A stretch of 15,856 nucleotides of DNA from Rhodoferax sp. (GCA_018882485.1 VERU01000010.1:1-15856), one strand, 5' to 3'. Counted from the stretch's first letter, positions 8,153 to 15,253 are shown. Notes: generated by a model from the letters alone, not told the origin. Made by a program: numbers and translations.

Positions 8153-9613
8153 ATGCGAACGCTGCTCACCGCCGAATGGGTGCTCGGGTTCGACGGGCGC
8201 GGCCATGTGCTCTGGCGCAACGGCGAAGTGGTGTTCAGCGGCAAGCACATCGAGTTCGTGGGCCGCGGGTTCAGCGGCACGGTGGACTGCCGCCGCGATT
8301 TCGGCCGGGCCCTGATCTCGCCGGGCCTCATCGATCTCGACGCACTCGGCGACCTGGATTCGGGCGTGCTGACGGTAGACAACGGCAACCGGCTCGACAT
8401 GGGGCGCCTGTGGTCCGAGGACTATCTGAGGCAGGGACCGATCGAGGCGTATACCCCGCAAGAGGAGCAGTTCAAGTACCGCCATGCGTTCACCCAGCTG
8501 ATTCGCAACGGCATCACCACGGCGCTGCCCATCACCTCCATGTATTACCGGGCCTGGGCGGAACGCTACGACGAATTCGAGGGCGTCGCCCGGACCGCAG
8601 GGACACTCGGGCTGCGGGTCTACCTGTCGCCCTGCTACATGAGCGGCATCACCGTGGTGCAGCGGGACCGAACGCTCACCCGGCACTGGGACGAGCCGCG
8701 CGGCCTGGCCGGGCTGGACGAGGCGCTGCGCTTCATCCGCGACTTCGATGGCAGCCAGGGCGGCCTGGTGCACGGCCTGCTGGCACCCGACCGCATCGAG
8801 ACCTGCACGCCCGACCTGCTGAGCCGGACGGCGGCGGCCAGCGCCGAGGCGGGCCTGCCGGTGCGCCTTCATGCCTGCCAGTCGGTCTACGAATTCGAAA
8901 CCGTGCTGTCCTTGCGCGGCGCCACGCCGCTGGGCTGGCTGCAGCAGCTGGGACTGCTCAACGAACGGCTGGTGCTGCCGCACGGCATCTATCTCAGCGG
9001 CCATCCCCGGGTATCCCGCGCTGGCGACGAAGACTGGCAGCGGCTGACGGCCAGCGGCGCCACCGTGGCCCACTGCCCGGCCGTGTTCGCCCGCAGCGGA
9101 GAGGCCCTCGATTCCTTCGGCCGCTACCGCCGGGCCGGCATCAACCTGGGGCTGGGCACGGACACCTGGCCGCCGGACCTGCTGCACAACATGCAGCTGG
9201 GCCTGTACATCGCGCGCATCGTGGAAGGCAGCGCGGAGCAGACAACCCTGGCCGACCTCTTCAACGCGGCCACGCTGGGCGGCGCGCGCGCCCTGGGCCG
9301 CGACGACCTCGGACGTCTGGCCGCCGGTGCGCTGGCCGACATCGTGGTGTTCGATCTTCGGGGCCCGCACCTCGGGCCGGTGTTCGAGCCCCTGAAAAAC
9401 CTGCTGCTGTTCGGCCGGGGCGACGATTGCCGCACCAGCTACATCCAGGGACGTCTGGTGATGGACGGGTTCCGGGTGCTCGGCGTGGACCACGGCGCGC
9501 AGCAGCAAGAGGCCCAGGCGCAATTCGGCACGCTGATGGAGAGCCACCGCCGTCGCGCCTTCGACAACCCGCCGTCCGGGCGCCTGTTCCATCCGGTGTT
9601 CCCCATCGCCTGA
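8153..9613 (+). CDS. amidohydrolase-superfamily protein 3 lacking the N-terminal HxH metal motif
   Basis: A 486-residue member of the COG0402-like amidohydrolases. The C-terminal half is well preserved: H240 (RLHACQS), H277 (LPHGIYL), H307 (AHCPA), D337 (LGTDTWPPD) and the DLGRLAAGALADIVVFDL signature near 385-402. At the place where the superfamily has HxH, the sequence is PGLIDLDALGDLDSG, so both histidines are replaced (D61, D63 in their positions). Either the metal site is remodelled to a mononuclear or acidic one, or the protein has a different role. I see no strong Shine-Dalgarno; the ATG follows the previous stop by 3 bases, consistent with re-initiation. It belongs to the same operon and probably the same pathway as enzymes 1 and 2. 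Confidence 0.85.
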   Translation: MRTLLTAEWVLGFDGRGHVLWRNGEVVFSGKHIEFVGRGFSGTVDCRRDFGRALISPGLIDLDALGDLDSGVLTVDNGNRLDMGRLWSEDYLRQGPIEAYTPQEEQFKYRHAFTQLIRNGITTALPITSMYYRAWAERYDEFEGVARTAGTLGLRVYLSPCYMSGITVVQRDRTLTRHWDEPRGLAGLDEALRFIRDFDGSQGGLVHGLLAPDRIETCTPDLLSRTAAASAEAGLPVRLHACQSVYEFETVLSLRGATPLGWLQQLGLLNERLVLPHGIYLSGHPRVSRAGDEDWQRLTASGATVAHCPAVFARSGEALDSFGRYRRAGINLGLGTDTWPPDLLHNMQLGLYIARIVEGSAEQTTLADLFNAATLGGARALGRDDLGRLAAGALADIVVFDLRGPHLGPVFEPLKNLLLFGRGDDCRTSYIQGRLVMDGFRVLGVDHGAQQQEAQAQFGTLMESHRRRAFDNPPSGRLFHPVFPIA

Positions 9614-9639
9614 CCTCATCCACCTCCGCGAGAACCCGC

Positions 9640-10581
9640 ATGACCCCGCAACTGGACGTCCTCACCATCGGCGAGCCTCTGGTGCTGTTCGCGGCGCAGC
9701 AGCCCGGAGCGCTGGACACCGTCACGGCCTTCACCCGCAGCGCAGCCGGCGCCGAACTCAACGTGGCCACCGGCCTGGCGCGGCTGGGTGTGCGGGTGGG
9801 TTATCTCAGCCGCCTGGGCGATGACTCGTTCGGGCGCTTTCTCATGGGGGCCATGGCCCGCGAGGGCATCGATCCCTCCCAGGTCGTGCTGGACCGGGCC
9901 CATCCCACCGGGTTCATGCTGAAGTCGCGCAGCGACGACGGCAGCGACCCGCGGATCGAATACTTCCGCCGGGGCTCGGCCGCCAGCCACATGCAGACCG
10001 CCGATCTGAACCCGGCCGCCTGCGCCACCGCACGCCACCTGCATCTCACGGGAATCTTCGTCGCCGTCTCCGCCAGCACCCGGGCCCTGGTGTTCGAGCT
10101 GGCCGAACAGGCCCGCGCACGCGGACAGACCCTGTCCTTCGACCCCAACCTGCGGCCTTCGCTGTGGCCATCGACCGCCGCCATGGTGGAGACGCTCAAC
10201 GCGCTCTCGCGTCATGCCGACTGGGTGCTGCCGGGCCTGGCCGAAGGCCAGCTGCTGACCGGGCGCGAGCGGCCCGAGGCCATTGCCGATTTCTACCTCG
10301 AACGCGGTGCCCGGGGTGTCGCGGTGAAGCTGGGGGCAGAGGGAGCCTACCTGGCCACGGCAACCACGCGTCGGCATCTGCCCGGGGTGCCGGTGCCGCG
10401 CGTGGTCGACACCGTGGGCGCGGGCGACGGCTTCGCCGCAGGCCTCATTTCGGGGCTGCTCGAAGGCCTGCCGGCCGAGGCCGCCGTGGCGCGCGGCAAC
10501 GCCATCGGGGCGCGTGTGGTCCAGTTTCCAGGCGACAGCGAGGGCCTGCCCACCCGGGCCGAACTCGGCCTGCCCGGATAG
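9640..10581 (+). CDS. kdgK: PfkB-family carbohydrate kinase, probable 2-dehydro-3-deoxygluconokinase
   Basis: Ribokinase-fold sugar kinase of 313 residues. The N-terminal PfkB signature region is GAELNVATGLARLG (37-50), and the C-terminal signature DTVGAGDGF (257-265) carries the catalytic base D263. The segments YFRRGSAASHM (108-118), FDPNLRPSLW (167-176) and VQFPGDSEGLPTR (294-306) closely resemble KDG kinases, which phosphorylate 2-keto-3-deoxygluconate using ATP. The start ATG is 27 bases after the amidohydrolase stop on the same strand, so the gene may be the last of the operon. Its presence beside amidohydrolases is unexpected: the true substrate may be another keto-deoxy or ribosyl-like sugar acid released from the imported compound. 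The family is certain; the exact substrate is moderate confidence. Confidence 0.85.
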   Translation: MTPQLDVLTIGEPLVLFAAQQPGALDTVTAFTRSAAGAELNVATGLARLGVRVGYLSRLGDDSFGRFLMGAMAREGIDPSQVVLDRAHPTGFMLKSRSDDGSDPRIEYFRRGSAASHMQTADLNPAACATARHLHLTGIFVAVSASTRALVFELAEQARARGQTLSFDPNLRPSLWPSTAAMVETLNALSRHADWVLPGLAEGQLLTGRERPEAIADFYLERGARGVAVKLGAEGAYLATATTRRHLPGVPVPRVVDTVGAGDGFAAGLISGLLEGLPAEAAVARGNAIGARVVQFPGDSEGLPTRAELGLPG

Positions 10582-10597
10582 GCGCCCGGACCGGCGC

Positions 10598-11446
10598 TCA
10601 GCGCGCCAGCATCCAGGCCGCAGTCTGCCGCACCACCGGGGTCTCCACCCCGTTGAAACCATGGTGGGCCTGGGCCTCGCAGGGGTCGCCCACATCCTGC
10701 CCGCCCCGCACCGGCAGCAGGGCGCTGCGCGGGGCGGCGGTCAGGCGTTCGGTGAGCAGGGGCAGATCGGCATAGGCGCACAGCGGGCAGCCATCGCGCT
10801 CATGGTGCACCACGAGCACCGGCACCCGGATCGCCTGCAGCGGCAGGGCCGGCACGGCGCGGCTGCGCGGATCCCTGAGAATGGTGGCGCTCAGCACCAC
10901 ACCGTCCGGGCCGGCCGGGCCGGTCAGCTCGGTGGCCGCATAAGCCGCCGATTGCGTGCCGCGACTGGTGCCGACCAGCCAGACGGGCAGCCCGGTGCCT
11001 GCGCGCAGCCAGGCGATCACCGCCTTCAAGTCGGCCAGATGCTCGGGCGTCTGACGAAACCCGCTCAGAAAGGGCTGGCGCTGCCGGTCCGAGGGGGCAT
11101 CCAGCACCGCCACCAGCAGGTCCTGCGCGGCAAACTGCTGGCGCGTTCGCACCAGGAAATTCCCGCCGCCCCATTTCAGGGTGCCATCGCCCTGGATCTG
11201 CAAGCCGCCATGCCCCCCGGCCAGCAAAACCACGGCCGCACGGGGCTGGGCGGGTCGCAGCACCAGCAGGCGCTGGGTGACGCCCGGCCGGGTGGGCACA
11301 TCCACCACCTGGGCCGGCAGCGCCGGGGCAGCCTGCGCCGCCTCGGGCTGCGGCGCAGGTTCGACCGCCGGCAGCAACTCCAGGGCCTGGGCCCGCAGGC
11401 CCAGCGCCAGCCCCATCACCAGCCACCCCGTCCGGATCACGCCCAT
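10598..11446 (-). CDS. secreted alpha/beta-hydrolase
   Basis: A 282-residue alpha/beta-fold hydrolase with a probable signal peptide (residues 1-22, hydrophobic GWLVMGLALGL, ending AQA). The nucleophile elbow is GTSRG with S161. The probable acid is D218 (VVHHERDGCP) and the base is H261 or H262 (AHHGFNG). An oxyanion-type GGHGG lies at 77-81. Two cysteines in a CPLC pattern (C220, C223) and C256 could form a disulfide if exported. The start at 11446 is preferred over an upstream in-frame ATG because it opens directly onto the signal peptide and has an AGGAG ribosome binding site 5-6 bases before it. It converges with the sugar kinase (16 bases between stops) and is transcribed away from the next gene. 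Substrate (ester, peptide or other) unknown. Confidence 0.82.
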   Translation of the reverse strand: MGVIRTGWLVMGLALGLRAQALELLPAVEPAPQPEAAQAAPALPAQVVDVPTRPGVTQRLLVLRPAQPRAAVVLLAGGHGGLQIQGDGTLKWGGGNFLVRTRQQFAAQDLLVAVLDAPSDRQRQPFLSGFRQTPEHLADLKAVIAWLRAGTGLPVWLVGTSRGTQSAAYAATELTGPAGPDGVVLSATILRDPRSRAVPALPLQAIRVPVLVVHHERDGCPLCAYADLPLLTERLTAAPRSALLPVRGGQDVGDPCEAQAHHGFNGVETPVVRQTAAWMLAR

Positions 11447-11549
11447 GTCTGCTCCTGCCCATCCGGCCCCGCGCCGGACGCCACCGACAGCATAGCGGCA
11501 AACACCCTGGCGCCAGTACACTGCCCGCACACCCGCCCCCTGTCACGCC

Positions 11550-11966
11550 ATGAACCTTGCCCAACCGGCGGCCCTGTTCTTCACGGTCGCCCTGCTGATG
11601 GTCACCACCTACTTCCTGCTGGGGTCGGTGCCCCTGCTGATCCTCAAGCACGACAACCCGATGGACGCCAGCTTCATCCGGACCTTCTACAAGACCTACT
11701 ACCGCATCGCACTGCCGACGGCTGCCGGCGCGACACTGAGCTACCTGCTGGCAGCCCGGCCAGCCTTTGCCCTGGGGGCCGCCGCCAATGCCGCCCTCAT
11801 CTGGGCGATGCGCGGGCGCTTTCTGCCCCGCATGGCCGAGCTGGCTTCCGGCATGCAGGCCCAGCCGCTGGCGGCCATACCCGCATTCCGGGCGATGCAC
11901 CGGCGCGCCATCCTGATCAGCCTGGGTCAGCTGGTGGCCATCGTGGGCAGCCTGGGCTTCCTGTGA
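11550..11966 (+). CDS. small four-helix membrane protein, unknown function
   Basis: A 138-residue hydrophobic protein that I do not recognise. Four likely membrane segments fall at about 8-31, 54-69, 71-87 and 118-137. Between the first two is a loop with DNPMDASFIRTFYKTYYR, and a basic loop (RGRFLPRM, then RAMHRRA) separates the last two, suggesting a cytoplasmic side. It is divergent from the alpha/beta-hydrolase; the 103-base gap between them contains a TACACT box at 11517-11522 that could be a -10 element, but I see no convincing -35. No strong Shine-Dalgarno precedes the ATG. It ends 13 bases before the convergent protease gene. Codon use and amino acid composition support a real gene. 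Confidence 0.75.
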   Translation: MNLAQPAALFFTVALLMVTTYFLLGSVPLLILKHDNPMDASFIRTFYKTYYRIALPTAAGATLSYLLAARPAFALGAAANAALIWAMRGRFLPRMAELASGMQAQPLAAIPAFRAMHRRAILISLGQLVAIVGSLGFL

Positions 11967-11979
11967 ACGGCCGGTCCGC

Positions 11980-14280
11980 TCACTTCCAGCTGCGCGTGTA
12001 GCGCAGCCCCATCCCCAGCTGGGTAGGCGCCTCGGCATCGTGGCCGGGTTGCAGGCGCAGCTGGCCCAGCAGGCTCAGGCTGGCGCCGCGGCCCAGGGGA
12101 GAGGCATAAGCCAGTTCCACATCGCGCTCGGTGCCGCTCGGAGCCAGACCCACCGACTGGGCGGCGTACTGCAGGGAACCGTCGTCCTGGCTTTGCGACA
12201 CCGCGCTGTAGACCTGCAGATGGCCCGACAGGGTTCTGAGCGGCATGGCCAGCGTCAGGCCCAGGGCGTCGCCGTCGCGCCAGACGTCCTTGCGGGCCAG
12301 GCCCAGGCTCCAGGCTGCGGTCCGTGAGGCGCTGGCGCCTTCGATCAGCGAGGCGGCGGCGTTGTCGTAGCCCGCTGTCACACCGACGGTGGCCATGGCA
12401 GACAGCGTGGTTTTGGCTGCCACCGGCAGCGAGCCGGCCAGCGACATGAAGGTGGTGCGGCCCTGCGCCTGCAGGGCCAGGGCGCCGGATCCGCCAAAGC
12501 CCAGCACCGAGTCGGTCTCCTGCAGCTGGCCCAGCGTCAGCACGCCGGTCACCGACCCGATCTGCTTTTGCAGCTCGACCGTGGCCAGCGAACGGGCGGT
12601 CACCGGCGCGCTCGGGTCGACCAGCGTGGCCGGCGTGCTGGCGGCCTGCGTCATCACGCCCCAGCGCAGCACGATGCCGTTGTCCAGGGTGTTGCCGTAA
12701 CCCAGGTGGGTGGCCGATTCGGCCATGGCGAAATAGGGCGCGTTGAAGCGGCTGCTTTCGCTGCCCAGGTTCAGCGGGGTGGTGCCCGTGGCATCCAGGC
12801 CGAAGTACTGACCGGCCGTGCCGCCGGTGCCGAAGCCGAAGCTGTGGCCCCGGTCGTCGGCAAAGCGGTAGCTCATACGGGCGAGCTGGAGCGGTGCTGC
12901 GGTGTCCGACTCGTCAGGATGCTCGGCCGGTTGGCCGAACTGTCGGTACTCCGCGGAAAAATTGACGCCCTTGGTGGCGGTGCTGCTGCTGGCCACCGGA
13001 ATGGCGGTGCTGCCGCTGGCGGTACTGGTGGTGGTGCTGGCCAGGTTGACCACGAAGCCCCGGTTGAACTTGTCCACGGCCACTGCATTCACGCCTTTAA
13101 GGCCGGAGGCGAGGCCACCTCTGGGGCTGGCCAGGGCCGAGCCGGCAAAGTTGACGACGGTACCGGTGCGGGTGCCCACATTGAGTCCTCCGATGGGCTG
13201 CAGCGAGGCCCCGATATTGACCACCCCCCAGCCGTACACCGGATCGGCCGTGGTGCGGGCGGCGCAGGCGGCCGCGGTCACGGCGGTGCCGCACAGGCGC
13301 GTGGCCGACTGGAAGATCACCTGGGCCAGGTCGGGCGCGGTCAAAAAGTTCCAGTTGCTCTTGATCAGCGCCGCCTGCCCGGCCACGATGGGCGTGGCCA
13401 TGGAGGTGCCCGACATGTAGGCGTAGGCACTCTGCAGGGTCGGCACCGAGTAGCTCGATGCCACATTCACGCCCGGTGCGTACACCGTCCAGTTGGCCAG
13501 GGTCGGGTCGACGTTGCTGAAGCTGGCGCGCTGGTTGGCCGCATCGACGGCCCCCACGGCGATGATCTGACCCTTGGCCCAGCTGGCCTTGGCGAACTCG
13601 GCCGGCCAGCTGGCCGCATTGCTGAAGCCGTCGTTGCCCAGCGCTGCGGTGATCAGCGCGCCTTTGGTCACGGCGTTCTGGATCGGGGTTTGCAGCGAGA
13701 GCGCATTGGCGCCCAGGCTCAGCGAGACGATGGGCGCCTTCTGGGTGTTGACCACCCAGTCGATGCCGCGCTGGATGGTGAGCGTGTCTGAGCTGCCGGT
13801 CTGGAACACCTTGGCCATGACCAGCCTGGCACCCGGCGCCACCCCTTCGGTGAGGCTGCCGTTGGCCAGGTTGCCCGCGATCAGACCCGAGACATGGGTG
13901 CCGTGGCCGATCTGGTCGGTCACGTCGGTGCCGCCGGTGAAGGCGTTGTAAGTGGCCAGCACCTGGCCCTTGAGGGTGGGGTGGCTGAGCTGCAGGCCGG
14001 AATCGACCACCCCCACGGTGACACCGGCGCCGTTGCCGGTGCCCAGCTGGTTGGCATAGGGCCGGCCCAGCTGGGTCATCCAGCCCTGGTAGGAGCGGGC
14101 CCGGGTTTCGGCTGCGGTGGGTGCCGCCTTGACCAGGGTGGACACGGTGGTGACCGAGGTGGTGGCCTGCAGCACCAGGCCGGGATCGGGCCCCTCGGTG
14201 CCCGACTCGTCGCTCTGCGCGAAGGCCGGAACACACAGGGCAGCCAGAGCCGCCGCGCGCCAGGGTGTGAGAGAGTGCAT
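11980..14280 (-). CDS. subtilisin-type (S8) serine protease with C-terminal autotransporter-like domain
   Basis: A 766-residue exported protease. It opens with a signal peptide (MHSLTPWRAAALAALCVPAFAQ), then a subtilase domain at about 85-355. The catalytic triad is D93 (VVDSG), H126 (GHGTHVSG) and S293 (GTSMATP), with oxyanion asparagine N216 (LGNDG). A Ser/Thr-rich linker (about 415-437) leads to a C-terminal portion of alternating beta-strand-like sequence ending LRYTRSWK, as in autotransporter beta-barrels that anchor or release passenger proteases at the outer membrane (the NalP/SphB1 type). I chose the ATG at 14280 over an upstream in-frame one because it begins the signal peptide and follows AGGAAAGG by 9 bases; the longer version would run into the riboswitch. 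The gene probably has its own promoter and c-di-GMP riboswitch upstream. It converges with the membrane protein gene. Confidence 0.92.
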   Translation of the reverse strand: MHSLTPWRAAALAALCVPAFAQSDESGTEGPDPGLVLQATTSVTTVSTLVKAAPTAAETRARSYQGWMTQLGRPYANQLGTGNGAGVTVGVVDSGLQLSHPTLKGQVLATYNAFTGGTDVTDQIGHGTHVSGLIAGNLANGSLTEGVAPGARLVMAKVFQTGSSDTLTIQRGIDWVVNTQKAPIVSLSLGANALSLQTPIQNAVTKGALITAALGNDGFSNAASWPAEFAKASWAKGQIIAVGAVDAANQRASFSNVDPTLANWTVYAPGVNVASSYSVPTLQSAYAYMSGTSMATPIVAGQAALIKSNWNFLTAPDLAQVIFQSATRLCGTAVTAAACAARTTADPVYGWGVVNIGASLQPIGGLNVGTRTGTVVNFAGSALASPRGGLASGLKGVNAVAVDKFNRGFVVNLASTTTSTASGSTAIPVASSSTATKGVNFSAEYRQFGQPAEHPDESDTAAPLQLARMSYRFADDRGHSFGFGTGGTAGQYFGLDATGTTPLNLGSESSRFNAPYFAMAESATHLGYGNTLDNGIVLRWGVMTQAASTPATLVDPSAPVTARSLATVELQKQIGSVTGVLTLGQLQETDSVLGFGGSGALALQAQGRTTFMSLAGSLPVAAKTTLSAMATVGVTAGYDNAAASLIEGASASRTAAWSLGLARKDVWRDGDALGLTLAMPLRTLSGHLQVYSAVSQSQDDGSLQYAAQSVGLAPSGTERDVELAYASPLGRGASLSLLGQLRLQPGHDAEAPTQLGMGLRYTRSWK

Positions 14281-14295
14281 GAAACGCCGCCTTTC

Positions 14296-14310
14296 CTGCC
14301 GAACCGGCAG
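14296..14310 (-). promoter_or_regulatory. hairpin overlapping the Shine-Dalgarno of the protease gene
   Basis: On the minus strand CTGCCG-GTT-CGGCAG forms a perfect 6-bp stem with a 3-base loop. The last two bases of its right arm are the first bases of AGGAAAGG (14290-14297), the Shine-Dalgarno of the protease gene. It lies between the riboswitch aptamer and the start codon, so it could be part of a translational expression platform. No U-run follows, so a terminator is unlikely. The switching mechanism is inference. Confidence 0.5.
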
Positions 14311-14365
14311 ATCTCCGAACCATTCAGGGAGGGCGACGCCAACCGCGCAGGACCATGACGACGGC

Positions 14366-14463
14366 CCCGACCGGCAACCCCGCTGGCATGGCACTGCGTG
14401 ACAGCACCGAAGCCCGGAAGCTTTGCGTCCCCGGCTTTCGCCGGGTTTGCCCTTGTCAGCCTG
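14366..14463 (-). promoter_or_regulatory. cyclic-di-GMP-I (GEMM-I) riboswitch aptamer
   Basis: Read on the minus strand, the leader of the protease gene contains the GEMM-I landmarks in order: GACAAGGGCAAACC (near 14460-14444), a P2 hairpin with a GAAA tetraloop (CCGGCGAAAGCCGG), GGGACGCAAAGC directly after it, a P3 arm whose tip pairs GGUGCUG with CAGUGCC (14390-14408, loop UCACG), and the closing AGCGGGGUUGCCGG (about 14385-14370). These match the class I aptamer (for example Vc2) in sequence and spacing. Class I aptamers bind cyclic di-GMP and control downstream genes. The aptamer ends about 86 bases before the protease ATG on the same strand, so the protease is the evident target. Whether ligand turns it on or off cannot be told. 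Confidence 0.9.
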
Positions 14464-14529
14464 GCCCGGTAGGGGCCCGCTGCGCTGACCGCGGTCGCCG
14501 GCCGGCTGGACCCGGCCTGCGACGACCGC

Positions 14530-14558
14530 AGTGTAATGGCCGGCCTACCGGTGGGCAA
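14530..14558 (-). promoter_or_regulatory. candidate sigma70 promoter for the riboswitch-protease transcript
   Basis: On the minus strand, TTGCCC (14558-14553) and TACACT (14535-14530) are separated by exactly 17 bases, a good fit to a vegetative promoter. Initiation near 14523 would give a leader of roughly 240 bases containing the aptamer. It lies in the gap after the antitoxin gene. Pattern match only. Confidence 0.5.
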
Positions 14559-14615
14559 GCGCTGTGCCGCGATGGTCGTCCACAGTCATGGACAGCGGGA
14601 CAGGGCTGAGCGGCG

Positions 14616-14840
14616 TCAAGGCTGAGCATCCGCAGCGTCCAGGCGGTCCAGTACGGCCAGCGCCTTTTGCACCTCCCCCGTGGCCGCCATGGCGCGAAAG
14701 TGGTTCTCGGTATCCCAGGCCGCCAACGCATGGGCGCTGAGTTGTTCCACCAGCTTGTTCATGCTCAGACCCCGGCTTTGCGCCAGCGACTTGAGCCGCT
14801 GCGCCGTGTCGTCGGGCAGCCGTATGGTCAGGGTACTCAT
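14616..14840 (-). CDS. ribbon-helix-helix antitoxin (HicB/CopG-like, partner of a PIN toxin)
   Basis: A 74-residue protein opening with MSTLTIRLPDDTAQRLKSLA and continuing RGLSMNKLVEQLSAHALA, a classic ribbon-helix-helix DNA-binding domain (beta strand 2-8, helices about 11-22 and 26-41). A C-terminal tail (about 45-70) would bind the toxin. I chose the ATG at 14840 rather than the one 6 bases upstream because GGAGG sits 7 bases before it. The start overlaps the TGA of the upstream PIN-toxin remnant (ATGA), so the pair was originally a translationally coupled toxin-antitoxin operon with the toxin first. Here the toxin is broken and the antitoxin is intact but orphaned. Such antitoxins usually bind their own promoter; that operator may have been lost with the toxin's 5' end. 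Confidence 0.85.
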   Translation of the reverse strand: MSTLTIRLPDDTAQRLKSLAQSRGLSMNKLVEQLSAHALAAWDTENHFRAMAATGEVQKALAVLDRLDAADAQP

Positions 14841-15178
14841 TGCCATTCCTCCAGACATTGAGCGGGTGTCAGCACCCGCAGATTTCCCAAGTGCAACGCA
14901 CCGCCGCGCAGATCCCGCAAATTGTGGGTCACGATGGCCGCCGCTCCGCCAGCCAGCGCCAGTTCGATCATATGGTTGCCAGCGGACGCCATGGGCGCCG
15001 CGCCCCCGCACTGCTTAACACCCCGGCCCCGGCGCCACTGCCGCACCAGGTTGGCGTTCAGGCCAAATGACAAGGCCACTGCGGCTACCGATGCGCCCGG
15101 CACGCTGCAGGCCAACAAAACCTCCCGCTTGAACTGTGCGCTGTGCCGACGCCGAGGCAGATTGCGATGGGATTCCAT
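14837..15178 (-). pseudogene. chimeric ORF: IS66 OrfA N-terminus fused in frame to C-terminal PIN-toxin fragment
   Basis: An open frame of 113 codons made of two unrelated halves. Residues 1 to about 53 resemble the N-terminus of IS66-family OrfA/TnpA: RRRHSAQFKREVLLAC, a helix-turn-helix-like ASVAAVALSFGLNANLV, then RQWRRG. From about residue 58 the sequence matches the C-terminal end of a PIN-family toxin (COG1569 type): NHMIELALAGGAAAIVTHNL, RD, then NLRVLTPAQCLEEW. The N-terminal half of the PIN domain, which carries the first catalytic aspartate, is missing, so nuclease activity is not expected. The join lies near 15005-15020. The frame stays open across it and ends in an ATGA overlap with the antitoxin, so its translation may still drive antitoxin synthesis. 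Confidence 0.78.
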
Positions 15179-15253
15179 TTGCTGTCCATCTCACTTTGAT
15201 GGACAGCAATCGTGACTTGTTCAACCGCAAACTCAAAAAGGGATGCCCAGTCA
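15010..15253 (-). mobile_element. IS66-family insertion sequence remnant (one end plus start of orfA)
   Basis: Remnant inferred from the OrfA-like N-terminus starting at 15178 and running to about 15020. It is preceded on its 5' side by about 75 bases of non-coding DNA that stop abruptly inside a CRISPR repeat. Minus-strand sequence from 15253 begins TGACTGGGCATCCC, a candidate terminal inverted repeat, since IS66 elements carry orfA shortly inside one end. The rest of orfA, the orfB and transposase genes and the other end are absent. I did not confirm the terminal repeat by comparison. The element explains both the loss of the PIN toxin's start and the clipped CRISPR repeat. Confidence 0.6.
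15179..15209. repeat. perfect 12-bp inverted repeat immediately before the chimeric ORF
   Basis: TTGCTGTCCATC (15179-15190) and GATGGACAGCAA (15198-15209) are exact reverse complements around the 7-base loop TCACTTT. The structure abuts the ATG of the IS66-like orfA at 15178, so in mRNA the stem would sit where the ribosome binds. It could limit transposase-related translation or be a protein-binding site. No U-run follows on either strand, so it is not an obvious terminator. Confidence 0.8.

Noticed and set aside
6887..9619. A 910-codon open frame on the minus strand
   Set aside because: It lies opposite two well-supported amidohydrolase genes, has low-complexity Gln/His/Arg/Ala-rich composition and no recognisable domain; long antisense frames are expected in such GC-rich coding DNA.
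10580..10612. Terminator between the sugar kinase and the hydrolase
   Set aside because: A short GGCGC/GCGCC stem can be drawn, but it overlaps the end of the hydrolase gene and has no T-run on either strand.
12568..13791. A 407-codon open frame on the plus strand across the protease gene
   Set aside because: It is Gly/Arg/His-rich antisense sequence opposite the catalytic domain of the subtilase, with no domain of its own.
14281..14394. Longer N-terminus for the protease
   Set aside because: The extension has no signal peptide, runs into the riboswitch aptamer, and the internal ATG at 14280 has both a Shine-Dalgarno and a clean signal sequence.
14616..15178. A functional toxin-antitoxin pair
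   Set aside because: The toxin lacks the N-terminal half of its PIN domain and is fused to a transposase fragment, so only the antitoxin appears intact.
14281..15244. tracrRNA or cas gene beside the CRISPR array
   Set aside because: I found no sequence complementary to GTTGTAGCTCCC outside the array and no Cas-like protein; these are presumably beyond the right edge or elsewhere.
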